Positions 12,069 through 23,142 of a DNA stretch of 64,000 nucleotides are shown here, piece by piece. The notes beneath the pieces are model-generated. The model made no database searches. It was given only the letters and a program-made list of their open reading frames with translations, and had not been told where the DNA came from. A program made the translations under genes and the position numbers. The first letter of the stretch is position 1, and every line of letters starts with the position of its first letter. Source of the stretch: Pachyseris speciosa (taxonomy: Eukaryota > Cnidaria > Anthozoa > Scleractinia > Pachyseridae); assembly GCA_016490735.1 (NCBI GenBank), contig JAEMWC010000038.1:412001-476000 (forward strand), given 5' to 3'.

Positions 12069-13610
12069 ATGAGCTTGAAAGCAGTTTCTTTTAACATTAG
12101 GGGCCTCAATAAAGGGGTCAATAAAGCCAACAAAAGAAGGAAGCTTTTTCGGTGGCTTCACCTCAGTAAATTAGATATAATTTTTCTGCAAGAGACATAC
12201 AATGATCCTGGTTTAGAGGAATTTTGCGCATGGCTCCAAGCACAGTAGAGGCGTGATGATATTGTTCAAGCCGTCTTTAAACACAAATGTCTTGAAACCC
12301 ACTGCAGATAAAAACGGCTGCTTTCTTGTCGCGAGCGTAAACATCAATCAAGATGAATTGTGTTTTGTTAACATCTACGTTCCCTTGGACCAAAACCAGT
12401 AAATCAACGTTTTTCGGTTGGATCCTCGATACAGTTCGTCGCAATATCACCACCAAGTTCTTAGTGGGTGGTGAGTTTAACTGTCCAATGTGGGCTCTTG
12501 GTAACGTGGGTGGCAAACACATCCTCCATAAGAAAAAAGTAATCCAAGCGATCCAGGATTGTTGTAACAACTTTGATCTAGTCGACGCTTGGCGAACTCA
12601 ACACCCGGATGAGATGCGCTTTCTCCTGGGCAAATGGCTCTGGTAATATCAAATGTCGCCTGGATTTTTGTTGGTTAATTTCGAAACAGCTACTAAATAG
12701 TGTTACTAAAACTGATGTTAGCGCATACTATGACTCTGATCACTCACCTGTTACCCTCTCAATCGGTCCAGGAGAAAAACAACAACAACGAGGTCCAGGT
12801 TTTTGGAAGTTTAATAACTCACGTCTAGATAATGAAGAATTTGTTTTAAAATATGAGGTTTATTATCAAAAACGCTAACGACAGACGGCTCTTTTGGGAA
12901 ACGGCGAAAATGGAGATCAGGACTTTCTCCATTCGTTTCGCTAAGAGAAAAGCTAAGGAAAAAATACAAAACTGGAACTTCTTCGAAAACTTGAGAATCT
13001 GAACTCACGTATCGACGCGGCGCAGGAAGGAAGCCATCTTGTATGCAAAGCTTGAACGGTGAAAATTAAATTAGACCAAATTGCCGTACAGAAAACTAAA
13101 AGTTCATTGTTCGAAGTAGAGCTCGATGGTATGGATCAGGTGAAAAATGTAACAAATATTTTTTGAATCTATCGTAAAGAAGCTATAACAAAAAGCATAT
13201 AACAAAAATGAAATGTCCTGAAGGTTCCTCTACAGAGGAGCCTAAAATCATACTGAGTGAAGTGTGAAACTTTTACCAAGAACTGTATACGTCTCATGGT
13301 CACTCCCCCGATCGCTTTTCCAACTTTTTAAACTCCTACCGTTGACAAGACTTGACAATGTAAAGCAAAGCCTCTGTGAAGGTCCAATCACTGAAGCAGA
13401 ATGTTTGTCAGCTCTGAAAACATTCCAACGCAAAAAAGGCCCCTGGTACTGATGGTTTATCGACAGAGTTCTTTCTTATTTCTGGAATGAGATCTCCAGC
13501 CCTTTCATTGATTGTCTGAACCATGGGGCGCTATTGGGAGAGCTTTCCATCTCCCAGACTCTAATGGTCATTTTATTTCCTTCGAAAACTTCAAAAACAG
13601 TTCTGGAGTT
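12069..13610 (+). pseudogene. LINE ORF2 remnant: AP endonuclease and start of RT
   Basis: From the ATG at 12069 the frame reads SFNIRGLNKG then LDIIFLQETY, the N-terminal motifs of LINE endonucleases with the catalytic Glu in QETY. Later pieces give a GGEFNCPM-like GDFN motif (about 12470), a YRLDFW-like piece (about 12660) and SDHSPV (about 12735), the catalytic SDH motif. A segment at 13265-13450 ends in KKGPW, similar to the start of an L1 RT. In-frame stops and shifts are frequent and the element ends before the RT core. Confidence 0.7.
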
Positions 13611-14389
13611 CGTTTAGGGAACAAGATGTTAGACGAAAATGTTTGATCGTTCAGCGGGGGATTAAGACTACATTTCGTGCGTTTGAAGGTAGTCTGATCC
13701 GAAATCAGGCAGCTAAAATCAAACGTTGAAACATGGATATTTCTCAAACTTGTTATATTGCCAAATTGATTTTTTACAACTGAAACCGGAGAACTAACTA
13801 TAAAGCGTATGTAGTGTCACAGTTATTCCATGGGAGCGGCAGTCATACTGCACGCAAAAGAAATACACACAAAACAGGCAACTGAACAGCTGGCGTTCGC
13901 TTTCCCTTGTTGCGATGAAATACTACATCGGAAAGCACAGTTGATTACGCATTCATTCAGTCCGTTTGGCAAGTAACTTACCGTAAATTACAGCCACTTG
14001 TCAAGACATACTTACCGCGAACAATATTCAACAGATCTAAAGGTTGTTCTTCTTGTCCATCTTCAGTAAAAGAGCTATATTTACCATTCGTTTTCCGACG
14101 GATGGTCCTGATTACGATCGCACAAAACGCGCTATTTTTATTTTCCGACCAAATCCACTAGAGATGATACCTTTGAAGGCATATACCATGCATTATGTTA
14201 TATATGTGTTGTTTGGCAAACTAACTGGAACCAGCACCATATGATTACTTAATTACACCGTTGTTTAACTGAGAAAGTCATTTAACAAATAAGGACTCTG
14301 GAATTCGCATGTGATTACTTTAATCAATGTTACCAATATAAAAAGTGAAAGTGGTTAATTAATACAGTGTTGTGACTATTCGTTTGTAG

Positions 14390-14461
14390 GTACTTGAGTG
14401 AAAACCAATTGATAGAGCTGCCCAGTGGTGTCTTTGATCACAATAAATGGCTGTGGCTGCT
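14390..14461 (+). CDS. Leucine-rich-repeat exon 2 (72 nt) of a host gene
   Basis: A 72-nt exon with a TTTGTAG acceptor and a GTAAGTG donor, phase 2 on both sides like the exons at 4266 and 61240. It reads YLSENQLIELPSGVFD followed by HN..LWLL, a single LRR. The upstream intron is weakly similar to the one before 4266, so the exon and intron arose by duplication. The Polinton lies 2.1 kb downstream. The stretch 14462-16120 shows no gene. Confidence 0.75.
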
Positions 14462-16126
14462 GTAAGTGCTTCTTTTGTTCAGTAACAATCACCATTATCG
14501 CGATACGAACGACATGCATGGTGAAGACGTTCCACGAATGCACGATTAGTTGGTAATCAGAAATTTGGGGACAATTGATATACATGTTTGCAAACCAATT
14601 TAGCTTTCTCTTATGGAAATTTAATCTACATGTTGGTCGCAAAATGTATTCGAGTCTGGTAAAGCTGCATGTAATGTTGTTGGTTAATATAGTGTCGCTC
14701 TAAAAGCTGCAAATGAGCGGATTTATTGCTTCTCTCGTCTTAATTTGTTCAGTGGTAGCTGTGAAAGCTACCACTTTTAAGGCATCAAATGCTTTAAAAG
14801 CCAAACTGGTTCAATCAGCTTCGATCCAATATTAAAAATGCTCTTTTGAAAAATACTCACAACAATCTTGCATGTTGAGGCAAATGCATGTCCCCTTAAA
14901 AATGGACAGATGTAAAAGTTTGTTTAACAAAGAAAAAAATCGTATCTTCAAATCTCTATGCCTCTTTAAAGTGCCATCATCATAGAGACCCAGAATTGTC
15001 GACGGAGGCGAAACGTTTGTCGCCATGTTTATTGGTTTCTACGATTTTCTCAGTTTCTGCGTGCTTACCTTGCGCATGCGCTAAACAATCACAAATGGTT
15101 ACAACTTTCTATGACTTACACCATAATGTGTTGCCACACCAGAAATGTCACGTTATATGGCATCCGTACATGTAATCACGATGTATTCATAGCCTTCATG
15201 GGCTCCTGGGTATTCGTATGTGTGAATCGCGAAATATATTTTGATTCAACTTTCAAATGCCTTCACTTGACGAATTATGACGAGCTGATGATGATGCAAG
15301 TGCCACTTCTTCTCGTCTACCTTAAACGCTTTCGCTCGGAACGATTCTTTGATCATGGTGGCAGCAAAAGGTAATGTATACATGAATTTGGCGAGAGAAC
15401 GAACACGCATAAAGAAGATGTGTCATATCATACCTAAAGTCTTTTTGTCATGTATGGTGAAAACCCTCTATCGTAAGGTCAAGCATCATCTCTGAATGAA
15501 ACCGTATGAACACAGTTGACTCAAAACTTTAACCAGTTTTTACCATGCAAGTTAATTTGCGCTCTTATGGTCAAGCCTTTTCCCGAAAAACGCTATGCGG
15601 AGAAAGTACCATAGAGTAGAATATTACAACAGGAATAAGAAACTGAACTAGCGCCACTTCTATTCGGGGAGAATAAAACACTGTTATCTCTTATTTCAAG
15701 ATTTCAAGTTCCATGTCCATAGAGCCTTACAGACTGCTAGCACTCCCTATCTGGACAGGGGGAGAAATAAGAAATATTAGGAGACAAGTGAGCATAATTT
15801 GTACCGCCAGGAGATATTCATTAAAATTTCGCATTGTGAGATAAATAAACTGTCTAAGCTTGTTAGGATTTTACAACGAGGTACTGTATCAGCGATTCGA
15901 GTGCAGTTTCACTACCGTGAGAACACGGCTCAGGCAATTATACAAAGCGAAAATCCCGTCACTGTTACTGGAACCGCTGTTAGACCAAAGCAAAAACCTC
16001 AGTTCGTTAGAGAAAAGTCTACTTCGCTTACTGGACGTTAAAATAAAAGAGAACTCGCGATGATAAGCGAAGGTGTGAATATGAATAGAAGAAGCGTGAC
16101 ACTTTTATTACATTTTACGCATGAAT

Positions 16127-16494
16127 AAGGCCCGATTTTCATTAGCCGAACCTAATGCATTTAATTAAGTACATGAAAAGTTCGGCGTCTGAATCAATCA
16201 AGAACGGCTATTGTAATTTGGATCGGCTCAGCCGTTGTTTTGCATGGATGAGGCGAAAACTTTTGACTTTGGAACGGCTTCGATTTAGACGCCGAACTTT
16301 TCATGTGCCGAATCAAATGCATAAATTTTTATGTTGTATATATTTAAGCAGTTTTACTCAGAATTGGAACTGTGTTAGGAACGCCTGTGGTACGGCAAAT
16401 TAAGTTCGACGTCTGAATAAAAAGGGGTAATTTTGTTCATTTGTGTCGGTCCAAATTCGAACTATTAAAGAGCTCGGTGTCTGAATCGGGCCTA
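16127..16494. mobile_element. MITE with GGCCCGATT ends
   Basis: The left end AAGGCCCGATT and right end GAATCGGGCCT are inverted repeats. The interior has several GTTCGGCGTCTGAATC-type words in both orientations (about 16190, 16285, 16405, 16475). A similar end (CTGAATCGGACCTAA) occurs at 35861-35876, just right of the Polinton. No coding capacity. Confidence 0.6.
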
Positions 16495-16552
16495 AGTATT
16501 GATTCCGAGATGTAGACACCTGAAAATTCCACTTGAGAAAGCCATACTGAAT

Positions 16553-16558
16553 ATCTAA
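16553..16558. repeat. Polinton target site duplication, left (ATCTAA)
   Basis: ATCTAA directly precedes the element's terminal AGTAGT and is repeated exactly after the right terminus at 35657-35662. Six-base duplications are the rule for Polinton integration. Confidence 0.95.
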
Positions 16559-16854
16559 AGTAGTATAGTACATGGGTGATCTGGCACATTTTCCATAAAA
16601 TTGTGCAATTTTTCAAAACAGCACACTTTTTGCCAAGGTCAAGGTCACGTGATCCAGCACACTTTTTGCCCAAGGTCAAGGTCACGTGATCCAGCACACT
16701 TTTTGCCAAGGTCAAGGTCACCTATTTAAGTACTTTATGATATAAAAAACACTTAAAGAAATGTCGCTTTAGGTTATTATGGAGAATGAAGAAAGAAATC
16801 TCCGGGCCTTGGAAAAGCCCTCTCAAATCAGGTCAGGTAGCCAGATGGTAAATG
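16559..16854 (+). repeat. Polinton left terminal inverted repeat (296 bp)
   Basis: Pairs with 35361-35656 in reverse complement; I found no mismatch by eye. It contains the terminal AGTAGTATAG, a triple regulatory repeat, an AT-rich leader and the first 25 codons of the DNA polymerase. Identity stops at 16854/35361, inside coding sequence. Confidence 0.97.
16619..16721 (+). promoter_or_regulatory. Triple TCAAGGTCAC/CACGTG array in left TIR
   Basis: Three head-to-tail units of 36, 37 and about 30 bp begin CAGCACACTTTTTGCC and contain AAGGTCAAGGTCAC; the first two continue into CACGTGATC. TCAAGGTCA is the classical extended half-site bound by ERR and NR5A-type nuclear receptors, and CACGTG is a canonical E-box. 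The array ends 57 nt before the polymerase ATG, with a TATTTAAG/TATAAAAA-like AT-rich leader between. A role as host-factor-driven promoter is inference. Confidence 0.6.
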
Positions 16855-19800
16855 GCCTGAGTCAGAAAAATATTGGATCAGGTAGCCAGATGGTAAATGA
16901 TCCAAGTCAAAAAATTATATATCCTAATAGTATAGACATGGAAAATAGAAATAGTATTTTCAAAGAATTATTGAAAAGATTAGGCCGTATGGATGTTGGC
17001 GAGATGAGGCGATTAGTTAGTCTCGCTGATAACATCAAAAAGCAGAAGCCAATTCCAGCACCTCGTCGCAAGGGTGTGAAGCAGATGGTTAAAGATTATG
17101 AAGACAACATAATTCTTCCACCACCACAATTTAGAGATAGACCAATACCAGCACCAAGAACTAAAAAACTAGCCCCAATACCAGAACCAAGGACTAAGAT
17201 AGAGCAAACAGATAAAGCTCTCAAAGGATACACCAAATCATTTCAAATAGATATCAAAAATTACAAAGACCCGCTATTACAACTGCAAAACACAAGAAAG
17301 GCTGTAGCGTACCGTCTTGTAAGTTTACTAAAATCAATGAAAGGACTGAAATTCGTTGAAACACTAAAGGTAACATTCAGAAAAATGTCTGATGGTGAAA
17401 TAATACATAAAACAGCCTTTTTCAACAGTCCACCTCAAACAATTATAAATAATCTCCAGATCAGTGAATCACTTCAAGCGTCAAAACAAAATATATTAAA
17501 TAAGATTGCAGTTTGGATTTCAGAAGGATCTGGCTGGGTTGTGGAATCAGTCGACAAGCATTTTCTAAATGTTGTAATATATCAGCCAATGAAAGGCTCA
17601 TCATATATTAAACTACCCCCAGAATTAATGAATGCAATGAAGGGATTGATTAACATAAAGAATGATGACAATGAATGTTTCAGATGGTGTCATATCAGGC
17701 ACTTGAATCCACAAGAGAAGAACTCTCAGAGAATAAAAAAATCTGATAGACAACATATTAATACGTTAGATTATTCGGGGGTTGAATTTCCAGTCACAAC
17801 TAAACAGTATAACAAGATAGAAAAACAAAATGAGATCAACATCAATGTATTTGGTTATGAAAACAAACAACCATATCCAATTTACGTTTCAAAAGAAAAG
17901 TATGAAGACTGTTTGAATCTTCTATTGATTACAGAAAATGAAAACAAACACTACGTTTTAATCAAAGATTTCAACAGATTCATGCGCAACAAAACAAAGC
18001 ATAATGAAAGAAAACACTTTTGCATGCACTGTCTACAATGTTTCAGCTCAGAAAGAGTCTTGAATGATCATGTGGACAACTGCATACTAGTTAATGGCAC
18101 ACAAGCAATAAAGATGCCAACCAAGGATAACAATACTCTGAAATTCAACAACTTCCATAAACAACAGCAAGTACCATTTGTAATCTATGCTGATTTTGAG
18201 GCTATAACTGAGAAAATACACGGTTGTCAACCCAACAATGATAAATCATACACTGAAGCCTATCAGAAGCATACTGATTGTGGATATGGTTACAAGGTTG
18301 TTTGTTGTTATGATGATAAATACAGCAAGCCAATACAAATATACAGGGGTGAAAAGGCTGTATACAAATTCATGGAAGCTATGTTAGAGGAAGTTAAATA
18401 TTGCAAGAAGATTGTAAAAGAATTCAACAAACCATTGAAAATGACTGAGGATGATGAAGAGAAATTCCAAAAAGCCAAAGAATGTCACGTTTGTGATAAA
18501 AATACACTGAAAAGGATATCAGAGTACGAGATCACTGTCACATTACTGGCCAGTATAGAGGATCAGCTCATCAAGAATGTAACTTGAAACTTAGAGTTAA
18601 CCCAGAAGAAGTGAAGATACCTGTTATATTTCACAATCTAAGAGGTTATGATAGTCATTTTATTATGCAGGAGATTGGAGCCATTGTCAAGAAACACACC
18701 TTCACAAATAAAAAAGGTGAAAACTGTCAAATGAACATCAATGCTATCCCAAATAACATGGAGAAGTATATGGCTTTCATGCTTGGCAATCACTTGACCT
18801 TTCTTGATAGTTTCCAGTTCATGAGCTCTAGTTTGGAAAAACTTGTAGGCAATCTACCAAAAGAAGCCTTGAAATACACCTCACAAGAGTTCAAGGGAAA
18901 AGATCTTGATCTGATGGCACAGAAAGGTGTTTATCCTTACGACTACATGGACAGTTTCGACAAATTCAATCACAAGCTGCCCTCAAAAGAAGAATTCTAT
19001 AGCATACTGAGTGATACGCATATATCAGATGAAGACTATACACATGCTCAGACTGTTTGGAAAGCATTCTCCTTAAACAACATGGGTGATTATCATAACC
19101 TGTACCTTAAAACAGACGTACTCCTGCTGGCTGATGTATTTGAGAACTTCAGAAGAACATGTCTTGAGTACTACAAACTGGATCCGTGTCACTATTTCAC
19201 ATCTCCTGGTTTATCATGGGATGCGATGTTAAAGATGACTGATATCAAACTGGAATTGATGACTGACATTGATATGTTCCAGTTCATTGAAAAGGGTATG
19301 AGAGGTGGTATCAGCTATATTGCAAATCGTTACGGTAAAGCTAATAATAAATACATGAAGAAGTATGATGAGAAGGCGCCCTCAAAGTACATTATGTATC
19401 TTGATGCTAATAATCTATACGGTTGGGCAATGAGTCAATACCTTCCAACAGGCGGATTCAGATGGATGACTGAGAATAAAATAAATAATCTCAACCTGGC
19501 TAAATACAAAGAAGACAGCAATAAGGGTTTGATTCTGGAAGTTGATCTGGAATACCCCCAGGAGTTGCATGATCTGCATAATGATTACCCGCTTGGACCA
19601 GAGAAGGTGAAAGTAACTGGAGACATGCTTTCAGATTACTGTAAAGACATAGCAGAGAAATACAATATATCGACTGGTTTGGTACATAAACTGATGCCAA
19701 CATTAAGCAACAAAGAGAAGTATGTTCTGCATTACAGGAACCTCCAATTATACACAGACTTGGGTTTGAAGGTAACAAAAATCCATAGAGTGCTAGAGTT

Positions 19801-20670
19801 TAAACAATCCCCTTGGCTGAGGCAGTACATTGATTTCAATACACAGAAAAGAACTAATGCCAAAATGCTTTTGAGAAAGACTTTTTCAAGTTAATGAACA
19901 ACTCAGTATTTGGCAAAACTATGGAGAATCTCAGAAAGAGAGTAGATGTCAGATTGGTGACTGATGAGAAGAAGCTATTGAAATTAGCCAGTAAACCAAC
20001 TTATGTTAGCAGTAAGATATTCAATGAAAATCTGGTAGCAGTGCATAAGATCAAAGAAACACTAACTCTAAACAGGCCGGCATATGTAGGAATGTGTATT
20101 CTTGATCTCAGTAAGACGCTTATGTATGATTTCCATTACAACTACATTAAACAAAAGTACGGTAATAAGGCTAAGCTGCTCTTCACTGACACGGACAGTT
20201 TGACATATGAAATTGAAGCTGAAGATGTCTACAGGGATTTCTGGAATGATAAAGATAAATTCGATAACAGTGACTATCCTGAAAGCTCGCCATTCTCCGA
20301 TAAGACCAATAAGAAAGTGATTGGTAAGATGAAAGATGAGGCTGCTGGAGTCCCAATATGTGAATTCGTAGGGCTGAGATCAAAGATGTATAGCTATATT
20401 AAAGATGATCAGAAAGGAGGAAAAACAGCAAAAGGAATCAAAAAGAACACAATCAAAAATGAAATCAAGCATGAAAATTATAAAGACACTCTATTCAATG
20501 ACAAACAAATGTATCATAAAATGAAAACAATCAGAAGTGAAAACCATCAATTAGGAAGCTATGAAATCAACAAAGTATCACTCAGCTGCTTCGATGACAA
20601 AAGATATTTATCAAAAGACGGAATCAACAGTTATGCTTATGGCCATCATAAAATAAATAGCCAGGAATAA
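16779..20670 (+). CDS. PolB: Protein-primed family B DNA polymerase (frameshifted)
   Basis: Replicates the element, presumably from the termini by protein priming. Three frame segments (16779-18587, 18584-19894, 19894-20670) form one gene of about 1,300 codons, with indels near 18525 and 19862. The N-terminus has a 45-nt tandem repeat and three P-x-x-x-P-R motifs (residues 91-138), then a C2H2-like HFCMHC..H..C finger near residues 410-435. Exonuclease motifs follow: FVIYADFEA (Exo I), FHNLRGYDSHF (Exo II), YLKTDVLLLADVF (Exo III). Polymerase motifs: A YLDANNLYGWAMSQ, B LMNNSVFGKT, C FTDTDSL, with the catalytic Asp pair present. The first 25 codons lie in the TIR and are identical to those of the VLTF3-like gene. 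Family certain; both breaks are single indels. Confidence 0.95.
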
Positions 20671-20744
20671 AAATATTCTTGGCTACCAAAATAGCAAATA
20701 CAGTATAATACTGACCTCTCTCACATATATAGGTTAGATAAAAG

Positions 20745-21527
20745 TTAGTCTTTTCTTATACGTGATAAATACAATTTGCTTTCTTCCATGTGTTTGGTTA
20801 TTTCAAAAATTAAATCTTCAAAACAATTGCTCATAATGTATTTGCACTTGTTTTTCTCATACATTTGCTTCATACTTTTTTGTTTATCAGTCACTTGGTA
20901 TACACCAGTGGGACTTTTGAATTCAAGACATAGAGCATTGTATTCTTTTGTTGGATTCATTAACATTAAATCACATTGTCCGGACATATATCCTTTGTTG
21001 TAACTTTTGATTCTCATGTTTGAGCTTATTTGATTCTCACCTAAGCCGGCTATCATTAATGCGTCTTCATATTTCTTTCTGATGAATGAAACAATCTTGC
21101 AGTGTAAATCATTTTCATTTTCAATCAATAGCATGTTATTGTTTCTGTCATTGAACTGTTTTTGATATATTCGTTTTCTGACTAATGGTAAGACCTTTTT
21201 AGTAACCCAATGTTTAATTTCTTTGGCTTCTTGTTTTTTGGATGAGAATAAAAGTGAATGAAATCCTGTTTCATTTATAAAAAAACATTTGAAAGTTTTT
21301 TCGATTGCATCAGCGAAAATTGACTTTGTTTTGGAATTTATGGACAGTTTGAAGTCCAATAAGATTTTATCTTCAGAATCAACATGATCTCTGATTGCTC
21401 TTTGCGGATTTTTATAGTTGAGAATAATGGCTATGTCTCTTCCTCTGAACCATATATCGTTTTTATCATCGAGATAACAATCTATTGAAACGTCTAATTC
21501 TTTATTATCGTAAGAATAATTTTGCAT
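20745..21527 (-). CDS. Bro-N domain protein with nuclease-like C-terminus
   Basis: 260 residues. Residues about 10-140 match the viral Bro-N DNA-binding domain: WFRGRDIAIILNYKNPQRAI, then FINETGFHSLLFSSK and IKHWVTKKVLPLVRK. The C-terminal half has GQCDLMLMNP then LCLEFKSP, a D...ExK pattern as in PD-(D/E)XK/VRR-NUC-type nucleases; this is inference from motifs. Such proteins occur in baculoviruses, NCLDVs and some Polintons, with roles in DNA binding or host regulation. The ATG directly follows the shifted stop of the integrase gene. ATCTAA lies 11 nt before the ATG (21539-21544). A motif-plus-ATG-plus-stop relic follows its 3' end near 20725. Confidence 0.8.
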   Translation of the reverse strand: MQNYSYDNKELDVSIDCYLDDKNDIWFRGRDIAIILNYKNPQRAIRDHVDSEDKILLDFKLSINSKTKSIFADAIEKTFKCFFINETGFHSLLFSSKKQEAKEIKHWVTKKVLPLVRKRIYQKQFNDRNNNMLLIENENDLHCKIVSFIRKKYEDALMIAGLGENQISSNMRIKSYNKGYMSGQCDLMLMNPTKEYNALCLEFKSPTGVYQVTDKQKSMKQMYEKNKCKYIMSNCFEDLIFEITKHMEESKLYLSRIRKD

Positions 21528-22412
21528 CTACATGTATGTTAGATAATTTTCTTTAAATCCTTGATCGGTATCCAAGCTGTTGAAGTCGTCACTATAACCC
21601 TTCCACTTCACCAAAGCTTGTTTCTTCTTGTAATCTCTGCGAATGACTTTATCAATGCGGAATACATCCTGTTTAGCCTTTAATAACTCAGGTTCATAAA
21701 AACTCCCTTCAATTTCTTCATCGTTGTGATCTTTTAGTTTGTATGTTATTGGATTAGTGTATTGGATTTTATCAACTATAAACACTTCTTCTGTCCAATT
21801 TGGTGTATAGCCCTTGTCGAACACAATCCGTTTATACTTGGATATTCGGACCTTATCACCTATTTTAAATTTTAGTTTCTGTTTTAATGGCTCCATATCA
21901 CCATACAAATTGAAGTAAACAGTTCCTTCATTCCTCTTATCAGATGCTTCAACGGGTGTCATCTTTGTGCTTGAATGTTTGGTGTTATTATACTGTTTCA
22001 CTAATTTTGGTAACATGTCTAAATACTGTGTATTACCTTGAACAGTGAACTGCTTCCACATTTTGGATTTAATTGTCCTATTCCATCTTTCAACTACTGA
22101 TGACTTCTCTTCATTCTCAGTTGAGTACATCTGTACACTATGTTTCTCTAGCAAGTCCTTCAAGTGTTTGTTGTAAAACTCTTTTCCCTTGTCGACCCAT
22201 AAATACTGTGGTTTTCTACCTTCCTTGAATATTGATTTGAATGCTTCAGTGACAGATTCACCTTTCTTATCCTTCAATGGGACAATCCAACCATATTTGC
22301 TGAAGACATCAATAACCATAAGAAGATATCGATAACCTTTATTCCATTTACTGAACTGTTGCATTTCAACTAGATCACTTGCCCATATTTCATCAATTTT
22401 ATTTACAATCAC
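21528..22412 (-). CDS. RVE (retroviral-type) integrase with chromodomain
   Basis: Joins the element's ends to host DNA, giving the 6-bp duplication. The DDE core is intact: Asp in WASDLVEM (about residue 13), Asp in WVDKGKEFYN (74), Glu in VVERWNRT (109), with 34 residues between the last two. An SH3-like stretch (KIGDKVRISKYK) and a chromodomain-like VDKVIRR..QALVKWKGYSD end the protein. The 294-residue frame opens with GTG, and the same frame stays open upstream to about 22530, overlapping the PLA2 gene, so the true N-terminus with LADELHAP and KRNFTRRR lies further upstream without a visible ATG. A one-base insertion near 21582 shifts the last 15-20 codons of the chromodomain. Confidence 0.93.
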   Translation of the reverse strand: MIVNKIDEIWASDLVEMQQFSKWNKGYRYLLMVIDVFSKYGWIVPLKDKKGESVTEAFKSIFKEGRKPQYLWVDKGKEFYNKHLKDLLEKHSVQMYSTENEEKSSVVERWNRTIKSKMWKQFTVQGNTQYLDMLPKLVKQYNNTKHSSTKMTPVEASDKRNEGTVYFNLYGDMEPLKQKLKFKIGDKVRISKYKRIVFDKGYTPNWTEEVFIVDKIQYTNPITYKLKDHNDEEIEGSFYEPELLKAKQDVFRIDKVIRRDYKKKQALVKWKGYSDDFNSLDTDQGFKENYLTYM

Positions 22413-22459
22413 ACGCCGCCGAGTGAAATTTCGTTTTATGGGTGCATGTAATTCATCAG

Positions 22460-23098
22460 CTAGTTTTTCTTGCCAGTTTTCTTCACTCGACGGCTTTTTC
22501 CGTTTTTTGAAACACCGAGACCAAGTTTCTGTTTTTTGTCGATTAAGAATCTAGCTGTTTGACCCCATTTTGGCATCTCACCATATGGTATTTGATCTAG
22601 TGACTCGACCATTGTTCTATCACATTCACCTTTATTCTTTCCCATATCATAACAAATATCATGGTAAGCTGCTATTTCATCCACTTTGTTATAAGGTTGT
22701 ACATTCCATTTCAAGACCTCACCTGTATTTTTATCATACTCTAACTGTTTATCGAGGGGATTATAAGGTCCCATGTATTTATACTTTCCGGGTGTCCAAC
22801 CTGCTTTTGGTTTAGGAAGCTTGCCAATAACCTTATGAATGTCAATAGCACCGCCATAATCTAATCCTTTGATATCTGTTTTGTAACGAATATTTGGTCT
22901 CACTTTTGTTGAGAGTTGTTTCAAAGCTTCTGACCCAACCTTTGTGATTGCAGGTTTTGCGAGGGAAAGTCCTTTGTCAATTAATTTCTTTTGCAGCTTT
23001 GGATTTCTCATTGCTTCAGAAGCATAATATCTTCCCATTTCTACACCTTTCTTTGCTAAATAAGGGACTCCATGTTCTAAGAATCCTGTTAGCGCCAT
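22460..23098 (-). CDS. Parvovirus-type phospholipase A2 domain protein
   Basis: 212 residues. YMGPYNPLD (residues 108-116) matches the Ca2+-binding loop and DEIAAYHDICYD (140-151) the His-Asp catalytic helix of the secreted-type PLA2 found in parvovirus VP1, where it breaches the endosomal membrane during entry. A basic tail (SRRVKKTGKK) could be a nuclear-localisation or DNA-binding segment. Similar PLA2 proteins are known in adintovirus/Polinton relatives. The frame is open some 20 codons upstream of the chosen ATG and I see no ATCYAA motif there, so the start is less certain. It overlaps the upstream extension of the integrase. Confidence 0.85.
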   Translation of the reverse strand: MALTGFLEHGVPYLAKKGVEMGRYYASEAMRNPKLQKKLIDKGLSLAKPAITKVGSEALKQLSTKVRPNIRYKTDIKGLDYGGAIDIHKVIGKLPKPKAGWTPGKYKYMGPYNPLDKQLEYDKNTGEVLKWNVQPYNKVDEIAAYHDICYDMGKNKGECDRTMVESLDQIPYGEMPKWGQTARFLIDKKQKLGLGVSKNGKSRRVKKTGKKN

Positions 23099-23142
23099 AT
23101 CTGCGGCTGAATCTAGTATGCCCGCCCCTTCAGACGGGCTAA

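Larger units (their letters stand above)
11040..13610 (+). mobile_element. Decayed L1/Tx1-like LINE
   Basis: A non-LTR retrotransposon with a remnant of ORF1 followed by an apurinic-endonuclease domain and the very start of a reverse transcriptase, all on the plus strand. It has many stop codons and shifts. The RT is cut off near 13610, so the catalytic RT motifs are absent. This style of decay (in-frame stops) contrasts sharply with the indel-only breaks in the Polinton. Confidence 0.7.

Noticed and set aside
11716..12072. 118-codon frame with hydrophobic segments
   Set aside because: It lies in the linker between the ORF1 and ORF2 remnants of the LINE and has no recognisable domain.
20183..20383. 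Antisense frames inside Polinton genes (also 19500-19778, 25787-26071, 28461-28790, 30193-30633)
   Set aside because: Shadows of the polymerase, capsid, ATPase and fibre genes on the other strand.
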